The notes beneath the pieces were generated by a model. The model was not told the origin of the DNA and did not search any database. It saw only the letters and a list, made by a program, of their open reading frames with translations. The translations under genes were made by a program, and so were the position numbers. A stretch of DNA of 64,000 bases, from NCBI RefSeq assembly GCF_012999535.1, contig NZ_JABBWV010000002.1, positions 186,001-250,000 on the forward strand, read 5' to 3'. This stretch comes from Microbispora sp. H11081. GTDB taxonomy: Bacteria; Actinomycetota; Actinomycetes; Streptosporangiales; Streptosporangiaceae. Positions within the stretch are counted from its first letter, which is position 1. The number at the start of each line of letters is the position of its first letter. This document shows, in pieces, positions 34,940 to 46,312 of this stretch.

Positions 34940-36243
34940 CACGGTCGACGCGGGTACGGTACATGGCCGGCATGGTGGTCGACGCCACCGGCAGCGGCAT
35001 GTACCTGCCCCTGTCCCTGCTGTTCTTCCACTACGTCACCGGGCTGCCGATCGAGCGGGTCGGCGTGATCATGACGGCGGCGGCGCTGTTCGCCCTGGTC
35101 GGCAACCCGATCGCGGGCGTGCTGGTCGACCGGTTCGGGGCGCGCGCCGTCGTGGTGGGCGGTTACGTGGTGCGCGCCGCGGGGTTCGCCACCTACCCGC
35201 TGGTGGACTCGCCGCTGACGATGTTCCTGGCGGTGGCGCTGGTGGCGCTCGGCGACGGCTCCTACCCGCCGTCGATCCAGTCGTTCGTCGCCGCGATCGC
35301 GCGGGGCGCGGACCGCGACAGGCTCCTCGCCGCGCAGCGCAGCCTGCGCAACGCGGGCCTCGGCGCGGGCGGCCTCATCGCGGGCGCCGCGCTCGGCCTG
35401 GGCAGCGACGCCGCCTACCGGGTGATCGTCCTCGTCAGCGCGGCCGCGTTCGTCGGCGCCGCCCTGATCCTCCGTACGATCCCGGTGCCCGGCGGACCTG
35501 CCCGCACGGCGGTCCGTACGGCGGAGCCCGCGGCGCCTCGGCGGCGCGGGGGATACCGGCTGGTCCTGCGCGACCGGACGTTCCTCACGCTCACCCTGCA
35601 GAACGTGCCGACCGCCTTCGGCTACATGGTGCTGTCGGTGGCGCTGCCGGTCTACGTCACCCAGGAACTGGGCGTGCCCGCGTCGATGGTCGGCGTGGTG
35701 TACGCCGTCAACACCGTCGGCATCGCGTTGCTGCAGATCCCGGTGACGCGGCGGCTGATCCGGTATCGGCGGACCCGCACCGTCGCGGCCGGCGCCTTCA
35801 CCTTCGCGGCGTCCTTCGTGGTGTTCGCCGTGCTGGCCGGGGTCACCGTCCAGTCGGTCGCGCTGGCCGGGGTCTTCGCCGCGACGGTGCTGTTCACGCT
35901 GGGCGAGATGCTGCACGGCGCGCCGCTGTCGGCGCTCGTGTCGAGCGCGGCTCCCGAGGAGACCCACGGCAGGTACATGTCCGTGTACCAGTTCTCCTGG
36001 GCCATCCCCACCACGCTGGCTCCGGCCGTGCTGACCGCGCTGCTGGGCCTGTCGCCCGTCTCCATGTGGCTGTTGCTCGCGGGAGGCGCCGCCTGCTCGG
36101 CCCTCACCGTGCTCCGCCTGGAGACGCGGCTGCCCGCCAGGGCCGTACACCCGAACGCCGGGCAGGACCCGGAAGACCCGCAAGGGACAGAGATCGGGGA
36201 CCGTCGCGACGCGGCGGCGACACAGAGGGCCGGGGTGGACTGA
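34936..36243 (+). CDS. MFS transporter, probable product exporter
   Basis: 435 residues starting at a GTG that overlaps the ligase stop (GTGA). Twelve hydrophobic helices; MFS loop 2-3 motif appears as GVLVDRFGARAVVVGG. A central basic linker lies near residues 185–205, and the C-terminal tail is polar and Asp/Gln-rich. Its place between a ligase and a methyltransferase gene in a coupled operon suggests export of, and self-resistance to, the cluster product. Confidence 0.87.
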   Translation: MTRSTRVRYMAGMVVDATGSGMYLPLSLLFFHYVTGLPIERVGVIMTAAALFALVGNPIAGVLVDRFGARAVVVGGYVVRAAGFATYPLVDSPLTMFLAVALVALGDGSYPPSIQSFVAAIARGADRDRLLAAQRSLRNAGLGAGGLIAGAALGLGSDAAYRVIVLVSAAAFVGAALILRTIPVPGGPARTAVRTAEPAAPRRRGGYRLVLRDRTFLTLTLQNVPTAFGYMVLSVALPVYVTQELGVPASMVGVVYAVNTVGIALLQIPVTRRLIRYRRTRTVAAGAFTFAASFVVFAVLAGVTVQSVALAGVFAATVLFTLGEMLHGAPLSALVSSAAPEETHGRYMSVYQFSWAIPTTLAPAVLTALLGLSPVSMWLLLAGGAACSALTVLRLETRLPARAVHPNAGQDPEDPQGTEIGDRRDAAATQRAGVD

Positions 36244-36926
36244 TGGGCACATCGAGCTGGCACGTGCTGCGAGGAGAGGATCCCGCGTTCGCGTTGCCCG
36301 AGGCGGCGGGCCAGTGCGGCTGGGTCAGCCAGCTGCGGCCGTTGATCGTGGAGATGACCGAGCCGGGTGACGTCGTGCTCGACCCGTTCGCCGGCTGGGG
36401 CACCACGCTGGTCGCGTGCGCGGTCGAGTCGCGCACCGGCATCGGGCTGGAGGTCTCACCCGAGCGCGCGGAGCAGGCCCGCCGGCGCCTGGAGGCGTAT
36501 CCCGGGCAGACGATGCTGTGCGCGGACGCCCGCAAGCCGCCGCTGCCCGAGGAGTCGGTGGACTTCGTCCTGGGCGACCTGCCCTACTTCGGCACCAACC
36601 TGGACACCCACTCCGGGGTGGACGGCCAGCTCTACGCGCTGCGCGACTACGAGGACTACCTGAGCGCGCTGGACGAGGTGTTCGCGTCGATCACCCGGAT
36701 CATGCGCCCCGGCGCGCGGGCGGTGCTGGCCGTGCAGAACCGCCGACTGGGCGGCAGGTTCGTGCCGCTCGCCTGGGACGCCGCCCGGGTGCTCGGCCGC
36801 CATCTGACCCTCGGCGACGAGCGGATCCACTGCTACGACCGGCCCACGAGCGACGAAGGACCGATGCTGACCAACCGCTCGCACGAGTACCTGCTCGTGG
36901 CGGAGAAGCAGCCGGCGCACCAGTGA
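36243..36926 (+). CDS. SAM-dependent methyltransferase of the N6/N4 DNA-methylase fold
   Basis: 227 residues, one-base overlap with the MFS stop. VLDPFAGWGTTLVACAVESR is the SAM-binding motif I of N6_N4-type methylases, and VDFVLGDLPYFGTN is motif IV with D-L-P-Y in place of the usual D-P-P-Y or N-P-P-Y. There is no target-recognition domain, no restriction enzyme nearby, and the gene is embedded in a biosynthetic operon. Small-molecule N-methylation is therefore as likely as DNA methylation. Alternatively a self-protection enzyme. Confidence 0.75.
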   Translation: MGTSSWHVLRGEDPAFALPEAAGQCGWVSQLRPLIVEMTEPGDVVLDPFAGWGTTLVACAVESRTGIGLEVSPERAEQARRRLEAYPGQTMLCADARKPPLPEESVDFVLGDLPYFGTNLDTHSGVDGQLYALRDYEDYLSALDEVFASITRIMRPGARAVLAVQNRRLGGRFVPLAWDAARVLGRHLTLGDERIHCYDRPTSDEGPMLTNRSHEYLLVAEKQPAHQ

Positions 36927-36998
36927 CGGCACCAGTGACTGCAGCACGGCCGGGAGCCCCGCGGCGCCGGACGGCCGGCCCGGCATGAAGGAGTACGG

Positions 36999-37934
36999 AT
37001 GATCCCCCTCGTCAGCAGCGACATCGCGACCAAGATCGACGACCTCATCGGCGGCACCCCCTTGTTCCGCCTCACCCTCGACGGAGTGCCTCCGACCGCC
37101 ACCGTGCTCGCCAAGCTGGAGTCGGCGAACCCGCTGTCGAGCATCAAGGACCGGGTGGCCCTGCGCATGATCGAGGAGGCCGAGGCGTCCGGCGAGCTGA
37201 CTCCAGGCACGACCGTGATCGAGTCCACCTCGGGCAACACCGGCATCGCCCTGGCGGCGCTGGCGGTGAGCCGGGGATACCCGTGCATCGTCGTGCTGCC
37301 GGAGAACGCGTCGAAGGAACGCGTGCTGACCCTGCGCATGCTGGGCGCGCGGGTCGAGTTCACCGACCCCGCCCTCGGCTTCCAGGGGTGCGTCGACCGG
37401 GCCAGGGAACTGCACGCCGCCGTCCCCGGAGCCTGGTACGCGTGCCAGCACGAGAACGCCGCCAACGTCATGGCCCACTACACGACCACGGGACCGGAGA
37501 TCTGGGCCGCCACCGGCGGCGAGGTCGACGTGCTGGTGTGCGGGGTCGGGACCGGTGGCACCCTCACGGGGACGGGCCGCTACCTGCGTGAGCGCAACCC
37601 GGGGCTGCGCATCGTCGCGGTCGAGCCGGAGGGGTCGCCCCTGCTGTCCGGCGGCTCTCCAGGCCCGCACCGGATCCCCGGTCTCAACGGCGGGTTCACC
37701 AGCCCTGTCACCGACGTCACCATCATCGACGAGGTGATCACGGTGTCCGACGACGACGCGGCCGCCGCGACGCGGGCCATCGCCGCGACCACCGGGCTGC
37801 TGGTCGGAGTCTCCTCGGGAGCGGCGGCGCACGGCTGCGCCGAACTCGCCCGCCGTCACGACCTGTCGGGCCGGACGGTCGTGACCATCTTCCCCGACAC
37901 CGGTGAGCGCTACCTCAGCTGGTGGCCCGCCTGA
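36999..37934 (+). CDS. Cysteine synthase/O-acetylserine sulfhydrylase family PLP enzyme
   Basis: 311 residues, ATG with GAAGGAG upstream. Fold-type II PLP enzyme: LIGGTPLFRL, NPLSSIKDRVAL with the PLP Lys, ESTSGNTGIALA (substrate-binding TSGNTG loop), VGTGGTLTGTGRYLRE (phosphate-binding glycines), and GLLVGVSSGAAA. It replaces the acetyl group of O-acetylserine with a nucleophile. A serine acetyltransferase domain sits in the same gene run, so together they could make cysteine or a non-proteinogenic beta-substituted alanine as the cluster's building block. Confidence 0.88.
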   Translation: MIPLVSSDIATKIDDLIGGTPLFRLTLDGVPPTATVLAKLESANPLSSIKDRVALRMIEEAEASGELTPGTTVIESTSGNTGIALAALAVSRGYPCIVVLPENASKERVLTLRMLGARVEFTDPALGFQGCVDRARELHAAVPGAWYACQHENAANVMAHYTTTGPEIWAATGGEVDVLVCGVGTGGTLTGTGRYLRERNPGLRIVAVEPEGSPLLSGGSPGPHRIPGLNGGFTSPVTDVTIIDEVITVSDDDAAAATRAIAATTGLLVGVSSGAAAHGCAELARRHDLSGRTVVTIFPDTGERYLSWWPA

Positions 37935-37943
37935 CCTGGGCTT

Positions 37944-38006
37944 TCAACCTCAAGGTTGACGAGAGGAGCGGTGACGCCGTACGGTCCTTTAAACCATCGG
38001 GTTGAA
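37944..38006 (+). promoter_or_regulatory. Candidate ArsR operator: two AACC/GGTT dyads
   Basis: TCAACCT-CA-AGGTTGA at 37944–37959 has seven-base arms. A second dyad, AAACC-ATC-GGGTTGA, lies at about 37991–38006, directly before the ATG at 38007. Both share AACC...GGTT halves, spaced about 47 bases apart, as expected for self-regulation of the following regulator. Confidence 0.5.
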
Positions 38007-38411
38007 ATGGAGGTGGTGACCACGGACGCGCTCTCCCGGGTCTTCGCGGCCCTCGCGGATCCGACCAGGCGCGACATGGTCGCCCGGCTCTCGGAGGGCG
38101 ACGCGACCGTGAGCCGGCTCGCCGAGCCGTACCGGATGTCGCTGCAGGCCGTCTACAAGCACCTGCGGGTGCTGGAGGAGGCCGGGCTCGTCAGCCGGCC
38201 GCGCGGGCCGCAGCCCCGGCCGGTACGCCTGGAGATCGAGGCCCTCGACCTGATGGACACCTGGATCGAGCGGCACAGGGACCGCGTCGAGCGGCGCTAC
38301 CGCCGCCTCGACGCCGTCCTGGCGGAGATGGAGACGGACGGGCATGAAGAGGGACACGAAGACGGTCGTCGAGGCCGACCCGAGGGTGCCGGTCATCCGG
38401 ATGACGCGTGA
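38007..38411 (+). CDS. ArsR-family winged-helix transcriptional regulator
   Basis: 134 residues from ATG 38007; GTG 37971, preceded by GAGAGGAG, is an alternative that would add 12 residues. The helix-turn-helix reads RVFAALADPTRRDMVARLSEGDATVSRLAEPYRMSLQAVYKHLRVLEEAGLV in overlapping recognisable parts. No cysteine metal-binding motif, so it belongs to the metal-independent type found with AHSA1 proteins. It overlaps the next gene by 68 bases, the classic ArsR–SRPBCC pair. Likely binds the dyads just upstream. Confidence 0.87.
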   Translation: MEVVTTDALSRVFAALADPTRRDMVARLSEGDATVSRLAEPYRMSLQAVYKHLRVLEEAGLVSRPRGPQPRPVRLEIEALDLMDTWIERHRDRVERRYRRLDAVLAEMETDGHEEGHEDGRRGRPEGAGHPDDA

Positions 38412-38826
38412 CTTCGCGGCCACGCCGGAGCGGCTGCTGCGCGCCCACACGGATCCCGAGTTGTTCGTCCGTTGGGTGGGTCCCGACGGCATGGCCAGCC
38501 GGGTCGAGCACTGGGACGCGCGCACCGGCGGAAGCTGGCGGTACGTCTCCGTGCGCGACGGCGCGGAGTACTGGTTCCACGGCTGCTTCCACGAGATCCG
38601 GTCCGACCGGATCGTGCAGACCTTCACCTACGAGGGCGAGCCAGACGGGGTCGCGCTGGAGACGCTCTGGTTCGAGGACCTGGGCGGCGGCCGCACCCGG
38701 CTGCGGGCGCAGTCGCTGGTCGACAGCTTCGAGAGCCGCGACGCGTGGCTGCGCGGCGGCATGGAGGCCGGCGTCGAGGAGGGCTACGCGAAGCTGGAAG
38801 GGATGCTCGGCGATGGCGCTGTCTGA
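38344..38826 (+). CDS. SRPBCC/AHSA1-domain protein
   Basis: 160 residues, an Activator of Hsp90 ATPase homologue 1-like lipocalin-type fold: IRMTRDFAATPERLLRAHTDPELFVRWVGPDG in shorter segments, RTGGSWRYVSVRDG, and a C-terminal amphipathic helix (GGMEAGVEEGYAKLEGML). The family binds small hydrophobic ligands; no enzymatic function is assigned. Start lies inside the ArsR gene, so the two are translationally linked. Confidence 0.87.
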   Translation: MKRDTKTVVEADPRVPVIRMTRDFAATPERLLRAHTDPELFVRWVGPDGMASRVEHWDARTGGSWRYVSVRDGAEYWFHGCFHEIRSDRIVQTFTYEGEPDGVALETLWFEDLGGGRTRLRAQSLVDSFESRDAWLRGGMEAGVEEGYAKLEGMLGDGAV

Positions 38827-39109
38827 CCACCCGGCCGAGCGGCACCGGCAGGTCGCCGGGCTGTTCACAGAACGGGTCCGCGGTGTCCGCTCCTGGGACG
38901 CCTCCGCTCCTGTCGACGGCTGGACCGCCCGCGACGTCGTGCGTCACCTGGTCGAATGGCTTCCAGGCTTCCTCGCCTCAAGCCAGTTCGGCGCCCGCGT
39001 GGAGGTGCCCGGCGACGCGGACGCGCAGACCAGGCTGCTCGGCTTCATCGGCAGGGACCCGGACTGGACGGGTCAGCGGTCGGTGCCGCGGTCGCGGCGG
39101 CGCAGGTAG
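38813..39109 (+). CDS. C-terminally truncated TIGR03086/maleylpyruvate-isomerase-N-like protein
   Basis: 98 residues from an ATG within the AHSA1 gene. The start (HPAERHRQVAGLFTERVRG, then DGWTARDVVRHLVEWLPGFL) is the N-terminus of the DinB-like TIGR03086 family, usually about 190 residues and often third in ArsR–AHSA1 operons. Similarity stops near nucleotide 39070; the frame then runs 37 bases into the convergent PAC2 gene and ends in an Arg-rich tail. The missing half includes a metal-binding His-containing helix, so it is probably a remnant of a deletion. Confidence 0.6.
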   Translation: MALSDHPAERHRQVAGLFTERVRGVRSWDASAPVDGWTARDVVRHLVEWLPGFLASSQFGARVEVPGDADAQTRLLGFIGRDPDWTGQRSVPRSRRRR

Positions 39110-39927
39110 CGCTCGAACTCCGCCGCGATGGCGTCGCCGCTGGCCTCGGGCAGCTCGGCGGCGTCCTTGCGCTCCTCCAGCTCCCGCACGTACTCGGCGA
39201 CCTCGCTGTCCTGGGCCGCGAGCTCGTCCACGCCGTGCTCCCAGGCCCGGGACTCCTCGGCGAGGTCGCCGTACGGCATGGGGATGTCGAGCATGTCCTC
39301 GATGCGGCGCAGCAGCGCCAGGGTGGCCTTCGGGTTGGGCGGCTGGGCGACGTAGTGCGGGACCGACGCCCACAGGGACACGGTGCGCAGCCCCGCGACG
39401 CCCAGAGTGTGCTGCAGCACGCCCACGATGCCCGTCGGGCCCTCGTACTTGGTCATCTCCAGGTTGAGCGCGCGGGCCATGCCGGGATCGCTGACCGAGC
39501 CGGTGATCGGCACGGGACGGGTGTGCGGCGAGTCGTTGAGCAGCGCGCCGAGCAGGATGGCCAGCTCGATGCCGAGGTCGTGGCAGAGCCCGACGATCTC
39601 GGCGCAGAACGACCGCCACCGCATGTTGGGCTCGATGCCGCGCAGCAGGACCACGTCGCGCTTGGCGCCCTGCGGGCGGGCCAGCAGCAGCCGGGTCGTC
39701 GGCCAGACGATGGAGCGGGTCAGGCCGTCGCCGAGCTCGACCACCGGGCGGGTGACCTGGAAGTCGTAGTAGTCCTCCGGGTCCAGCTCGACGAGCGGGG
39801 TGGCCTTCCACTCCGACTCCAGATGTGCGAGCACGCCGCTGGACGCCTCACCGGCGTCGTTCCATCCCTCGAACGCGGCGATCAGCACCGGGTCGACGAG
39901 CTCCGGGAGCCCTTCGAACTCGATCAC
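39073..39927 (-). CDS. PAC2-family protein
   Basis: 284 residues from GTG 39927, chosen because GAGGAGG lies just upstream (the frame also opens at 39942). The PAC2 (proteasome assembly chaperone 2-like) fold is seen in LVAAFEGWNDAGEA-like LIAAFEGWNDAGEA, LLARPQGAKRDVVLLRGIEPNMRW, ALLNDSPHTRPVPITGSVSD and LWASVPHYVAQPPNPKA. Conserved single-copy gene in actinobacteria, function unknown; a role in proteasome assembly is not shown for bacteria. It is convergent with the truncated gene and divergent from metH. Confidence 0.88.
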   Translation of the reverse strand: MIEFEGLPELVDPVLIAAFEGWNDAGEASSGVLAHLESEWKATPLVELDPEDYYDFQVTRPVVELGDGLTRSIVWPTTRLLLARPQGAKRDVVLLRGIEPNMRWRSFCAEIVGLCHDLGIELAILLGALLNDSPHTRPVPITGSVSDPGMARALNLEMTKYEGPTGIVGVLQHTLGVAGLRTVSLWASVPHYVAQPPNPKATLALLRRIEDMLDIPMPYGDLAEESRAWEHGVDELAAQDSEVAEYVRELEERKDAAELPEASGDAIAAEFERYLRRRDRGTDR

Positions 39928-40144
39928 GCGCCGCCTCCTCACTGGCCTTGTGCAGTATGGCTCACTCCAAGACTATTCGGTGAGTGGCCCCCTACGTCAC
40001 CTCCGCCTTACACCGGCCCGTCGCGCTGCCGTGACCTGCGGTGACGTTCCGGCTGCCGGGAATCGGCCGTCCCTTACCCGCCGGACGATCCCGCTACGCG
40101 GCCACGAACGATGTTTCGTCCCGCGGGGCCGATAGGCTTCCTCC

Positions 40145-43609
<3,465 letters not shown>

Positions 43610-43689
43610 CCGGCCGCGACGGCGTCCACGGCCGCCCCTTACCATGTTGCTCCCCCCTGATCGGGGGTCTCGCCGGGGGAAGGGGCCAC

Positions 43690-44331
43690 GTGGACGCCGT
43701 GCTGTTCGACATGGACGGGCTGCTCGTCGACACCGAAGGGGTGTGGTTCGAGGTCGAGACCGAGGTGGTCACCCGCCTCGGCGGATCCTGGGGCCCGGAG
43801 CACCAGGAGCAGCTCGTGGGCGGCTCCTGGGATCGCACCGTCGCCTACATGCTGGAGCTGACGCAGGCCGAGGAGGACCCCGCGGTCGTGGGGGAGTGGC
43901 TGATCGACGGGATGGAGAGCCGCCTGTCGAGGGGCGTCGAGCCCATGCCGGGAGCGCTCGACCTGCTGCGCGTGCTCGGCGACCACGGGGTGCGCACCGC
44001 GCTGGTCACCTCGTCGCTGCGGATCATCGCCGACGCCGTGCTGAAGGCCGTGGGCCGGGAGCACTTCGAGGTCGTGGTGACGGCCGACGACGTCGCGAAC
44101 ACCAAGCCGCACCCGGAGCCGTACCTGACCGCGGCCGGCCTGCTGTCGGTGGACCCGCAGCGGTGCGTCGCGCTGGAGGACTCGCCGAACGGCGTGGCCT
44201 CGGCGTCGGCCGCGGGCTGCAGGGTCGTCGCCGTGCCGGGCGTCCTGCCGATCGCCCAGGCCCCGGGGCGGGTCGTCATGCCCTCGCTGCTCGACGTGGA
44301 CGTCGCCTTCCTGCGGGGTCTCGTCAGGTAG
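43690..44331 (+). CDS. HAD-superfamily phosphatase/phosphoglucomutase-like
   Basis: 213 residues from a GTG preceded by GGGGAAGGGG. HAD motif I is VLFDMDGLLVDTEG, motif II LVTSSLR, Lys in NTKPHPEPYL and motif III/IV LEDSPNGVASASAAGCRVV, giving the subfamily-I cap (GS.WDRTVAYML). Substrate unknown; such enzymes are sugar-phosphate or nucleotide phosphatases, sometimes beta-phosphoglucomutases. Eighty bases after metH, possibly co-transcribed. Confidence 0.87.
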   Translation: MDAVLFDMDGLLVDTEGVWFEVETEVVTRLGGSWGPEHQEQLVGGSWDRTVAYMLELTQAEEDPAVVGEWLIDGMESRLSRGVEPMPGALDLLRVLGDHGVRTALVTSSLRIIADAVLKAVGREHFEVVVTADDVANTKPHPEPYLTAAGLLSVDPQRCVALEDSPNGVASASAAGCRVVAVPGVLPIAQAPGRVVMPSLLDVDVAFLRGLVR

Positions 44332-44399
44332 CGCGGGTCCCGCATGATCGCGTCGCGGATGCCAGGATGGGGAGTACACCGTGATCGAGGGGACCCATC

Positions 44400-44879
44400 A
44401 TGACATTCACCGACATCGCCTGGCTGCCGCTGTGCGCCGGCCTCACCGCGGTGGGAATCGGGCTGAGCTACCTGGCCTTCCGGCGCAGGGGGGTGACGGC
44501 GGGCCTGCGGGCCACCGCCTGGTCGCTGCTCCCGCTCGCCGCCTACCTCACCGGGGCGCTGAAGACGCTCTGGAACATCGGCGCGGCGGTGGTGGGCTTC
44601 GTGACCGGCCTGGTCCTGTCACCCTCGGTGTGGGCCGGGGTGATCCTGGCCGGGCTGTCGGCGCTGCTGTTCGTCGTCTCCGGCACGCTGCGCGGCCGTG
44701 TCCTGTCCAGGGCGCGTACGGCGCGGCCGGAGGCCGGCGGCGCCACCGCGGCGCCTGAGCGGCCCGCTACCGCCAAAACGGCACAGACCGGGAAGACAGT
44801 ACCACAGCAGGTCGAAAAGCCCGCTGGGGATGATTTTTCGGATATCGAGGACATCTTGAAGCGTCGCGGGATCAGCTGA
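44400..44879 (+). CDS. Conserved actinobacterial membrane protein
   Basis: 159 residues with three predicted transmembrane helices (about residues 7–26, 44–72 and 78–95), an Ala/Thr-rich cytoplasmic linker, and a conserved-looking acidic tail DDFSDIEDILKRRGIS. Related proteins are often labelled 'cellulose synthase' in databases without support. Function unknown. Confidence 0.7.
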   Translation: MTFTDIAWLPLCAGLTAVGIGLSYLAFRRRGVTAGLRATAWSLLPLAAYLTGALKTLWNIGAAVVGFVTGLVLSPSVWAGVILAGLSALLFVVSGTLRGRVLSRARTARPEAGGATAAPERPATAKTAQTGKTVPQQVEKPAGDDFSDIEDILKRRGIS

Positions 44880-45248
44880 TCGATCCCACATCGTGGGACC
44901 AAGTTACCGGTCAGTGCAATGTCACAGTCCCAAGACATAATCGGAACGCGACTCCGACAAACCCTTCAAGATCAACACGAATGAGTTTCGCGTGAATCAC
45001 AGTTAAGCCACAGGCCGCCTCTGGGGACTGGTCAGCCCAGCTCAGACCATAGATTCTGCGTCCGGGGGTCGCACACCACGCGCACCCCTTACGGACAATG
45101 TCGTCTGGGATCCAGGGGGCCTGCACCAAATGGCCGTGCGAGGCAAGGTCGTGAGCGGCCACCGCTTCTCCGTCGCCGGATCGATCCCGGGCTTCCCCGA
45201 GCATGTCACCGCGGGCGCGGTCGGCTCGGGCAGGGCGAAGGAGGATCG
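44880..45248. other. Intergenic region upstream of the peptide ABC transporter
   Basis: About 370 bases, lower in GC near 44890–45060, probably the transporter operon promoter. No repeat or riboswitch recognised. A 40-codon frame from ATG 45130 ends in TGA overlapping the permease start (ATGA); it has no clear ribosome-binding site and no recognisable product, so it is noted only as a possible leader. Confidence 0.4.
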
Positions 45249-46253
45249 ATGACCGCGCCGTTGGACGTCACCGGTGGAGACACCGAGGCGACGCCGGAGG
45301 CCGTCGCCGAGGAGGCGCAGGCGCAGAGAGCGATCCAGGGACGCTCGCTCGGGCGAATCGCCTGGATGCGGCTCAAGCGCGACAAGGTGGCCATCGCCGG
45401 CGGTCTCGTGGTGGTCTTCCTCATCCTGGTCGCGATCTTCGCGCCGCTGATCGTGGGCTGGTTCGGGCATCCGCCGAACGAGTTCCACCAGGAGATGATC
45501 GACTCCTCGACCATGTCGCCGAAGGGCGGCACCGGCATCAGCTCGGACTTCCTGTTCGGCGTCGAGCCGCTGAACGGCCGAGACCTGTTCAGCCGGGTCG
45601 TGTACGGCGCGCGCATCTCCCTGCTCATCGCCTTCCTCGCCACGCTGCTGTCGGTCGTGATCGGCACGATCATGGGAATCGTGGCCGGCTACTTCGGCGG
45701 CTGGGTGGACACGCTGATCAGCCGGACCATGGACGTGTTCCTCGCCTTCCCCCTGCTCGTGTTCGCCCTGGCCCTCGTCGGCGTGCTGGCGCAGTTCGAG
45801 CAGTCGCTGGGCGTGAAGGGCGACACGCTCCGCATCCTGTTGCTGATCTTCGTCATCGGCTTCTTCAACTGGCCGTACATCGGCCGGATCATCCGGGGGC
45901 AGACGCTGTCGCTGCGGGAACGGGAGTTCGTGGACGCCGCACGCAGCCTCGGCGCTCGCGGGCCTTACATCCTCTTCCGCGAGATCCTGCCGAACCTCAT
46001 CGCGCCGATCCTCGTCTACGCGACGCTGCTGATCCCGACGAACGTGCTCTTCGAGGCGGCGCTGTCGTTCCTCGGAGTGGGGATCCAGCCGCCCACCGCG
46101 ACGTGGGGCGGCATGCTGTCCGACGCGGTGACGTACTACAACATCCCGCACTTCATGTTCTTCCCGGGCATGGCGATCTTCGTCACCGTGCTCGCGTTCA
46201 ACCTCTTCGGGGATGGCCTGCGCGACGCGCTCGACCCCAAGTCGTCCCGCTGA
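45249..46253 (+). CDS. Dipeptide/oligopeptide ABC transporter permease (DppC type)
   Basis: 334 residues, GAAGGAGG ahead of the ATG. An N-terminal OppC_N helix (KVAIAGGLVVVFLILVAIF) precedes the binding-protein-dependent transport domain with about five more helices. The EAA loop reads EREFVDAARSLGARGPYILFREILPNLIAPI, seen here in its EFVDAARSLGARG core. It pairs with the DppB-like permease at 48160. First gene of an unusual order: permease C, binding protein, permease B, two ATPases. Confidence 0.92.
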   Translation: MTAPLDVTGGDTEATPEAVAEEAQAQRAIQGRSLGRIAWMRLKRDKVAIAGGLVVVFLILVAIFAPLIVGWFGHPPNEFHQEMIDSSTMSPKGGTGISSDFLFGVEPLNGRDLFSRVVYGARISLLIAFLATLLSVVIGTIMGIVAGYFGGWVDTLISRTMDVFLAFPLLVFALALVGVLAQFEQSLGVKGDTLRILLLIFVIGFFNWPYIGRIIRGQTLSLREREFVDAARSLGARGPYILFREILPNLIAPILVYATLLIPTNVLFEAALSFLGVGIQPPTATWGGMLSDAVTYYNIPHFMFFPGMAIFVTVLAFNLFGDGLRDALDPKSSR

Positions 46254-46312
46254 GTCGTTCCCTTCCAGGTCCCCAACCGCACGGTTTCCCTACCAACAAA
46301 GGGTGCTAGTAA

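Noticed and set aside
36243..36926. Restriction–modification system
   Set aside because: No nuclease or specificity gene lies nearby, and the gene is embedded in a biosynthetic operon.
39928..40144. Possible cobalamin riboswitch upstream of metH
   Set aside because: I looked for a B12-box-like element and supporting helices in the 217-base leader and found none by eye.
45130..45252. Forty-codon frame ending in an ATGA overlap with the DppC-like permease
   Set aside because: No ribosome-binding site, no recognisable product, no reason beyond the overlap. Kept only as a possible leader.
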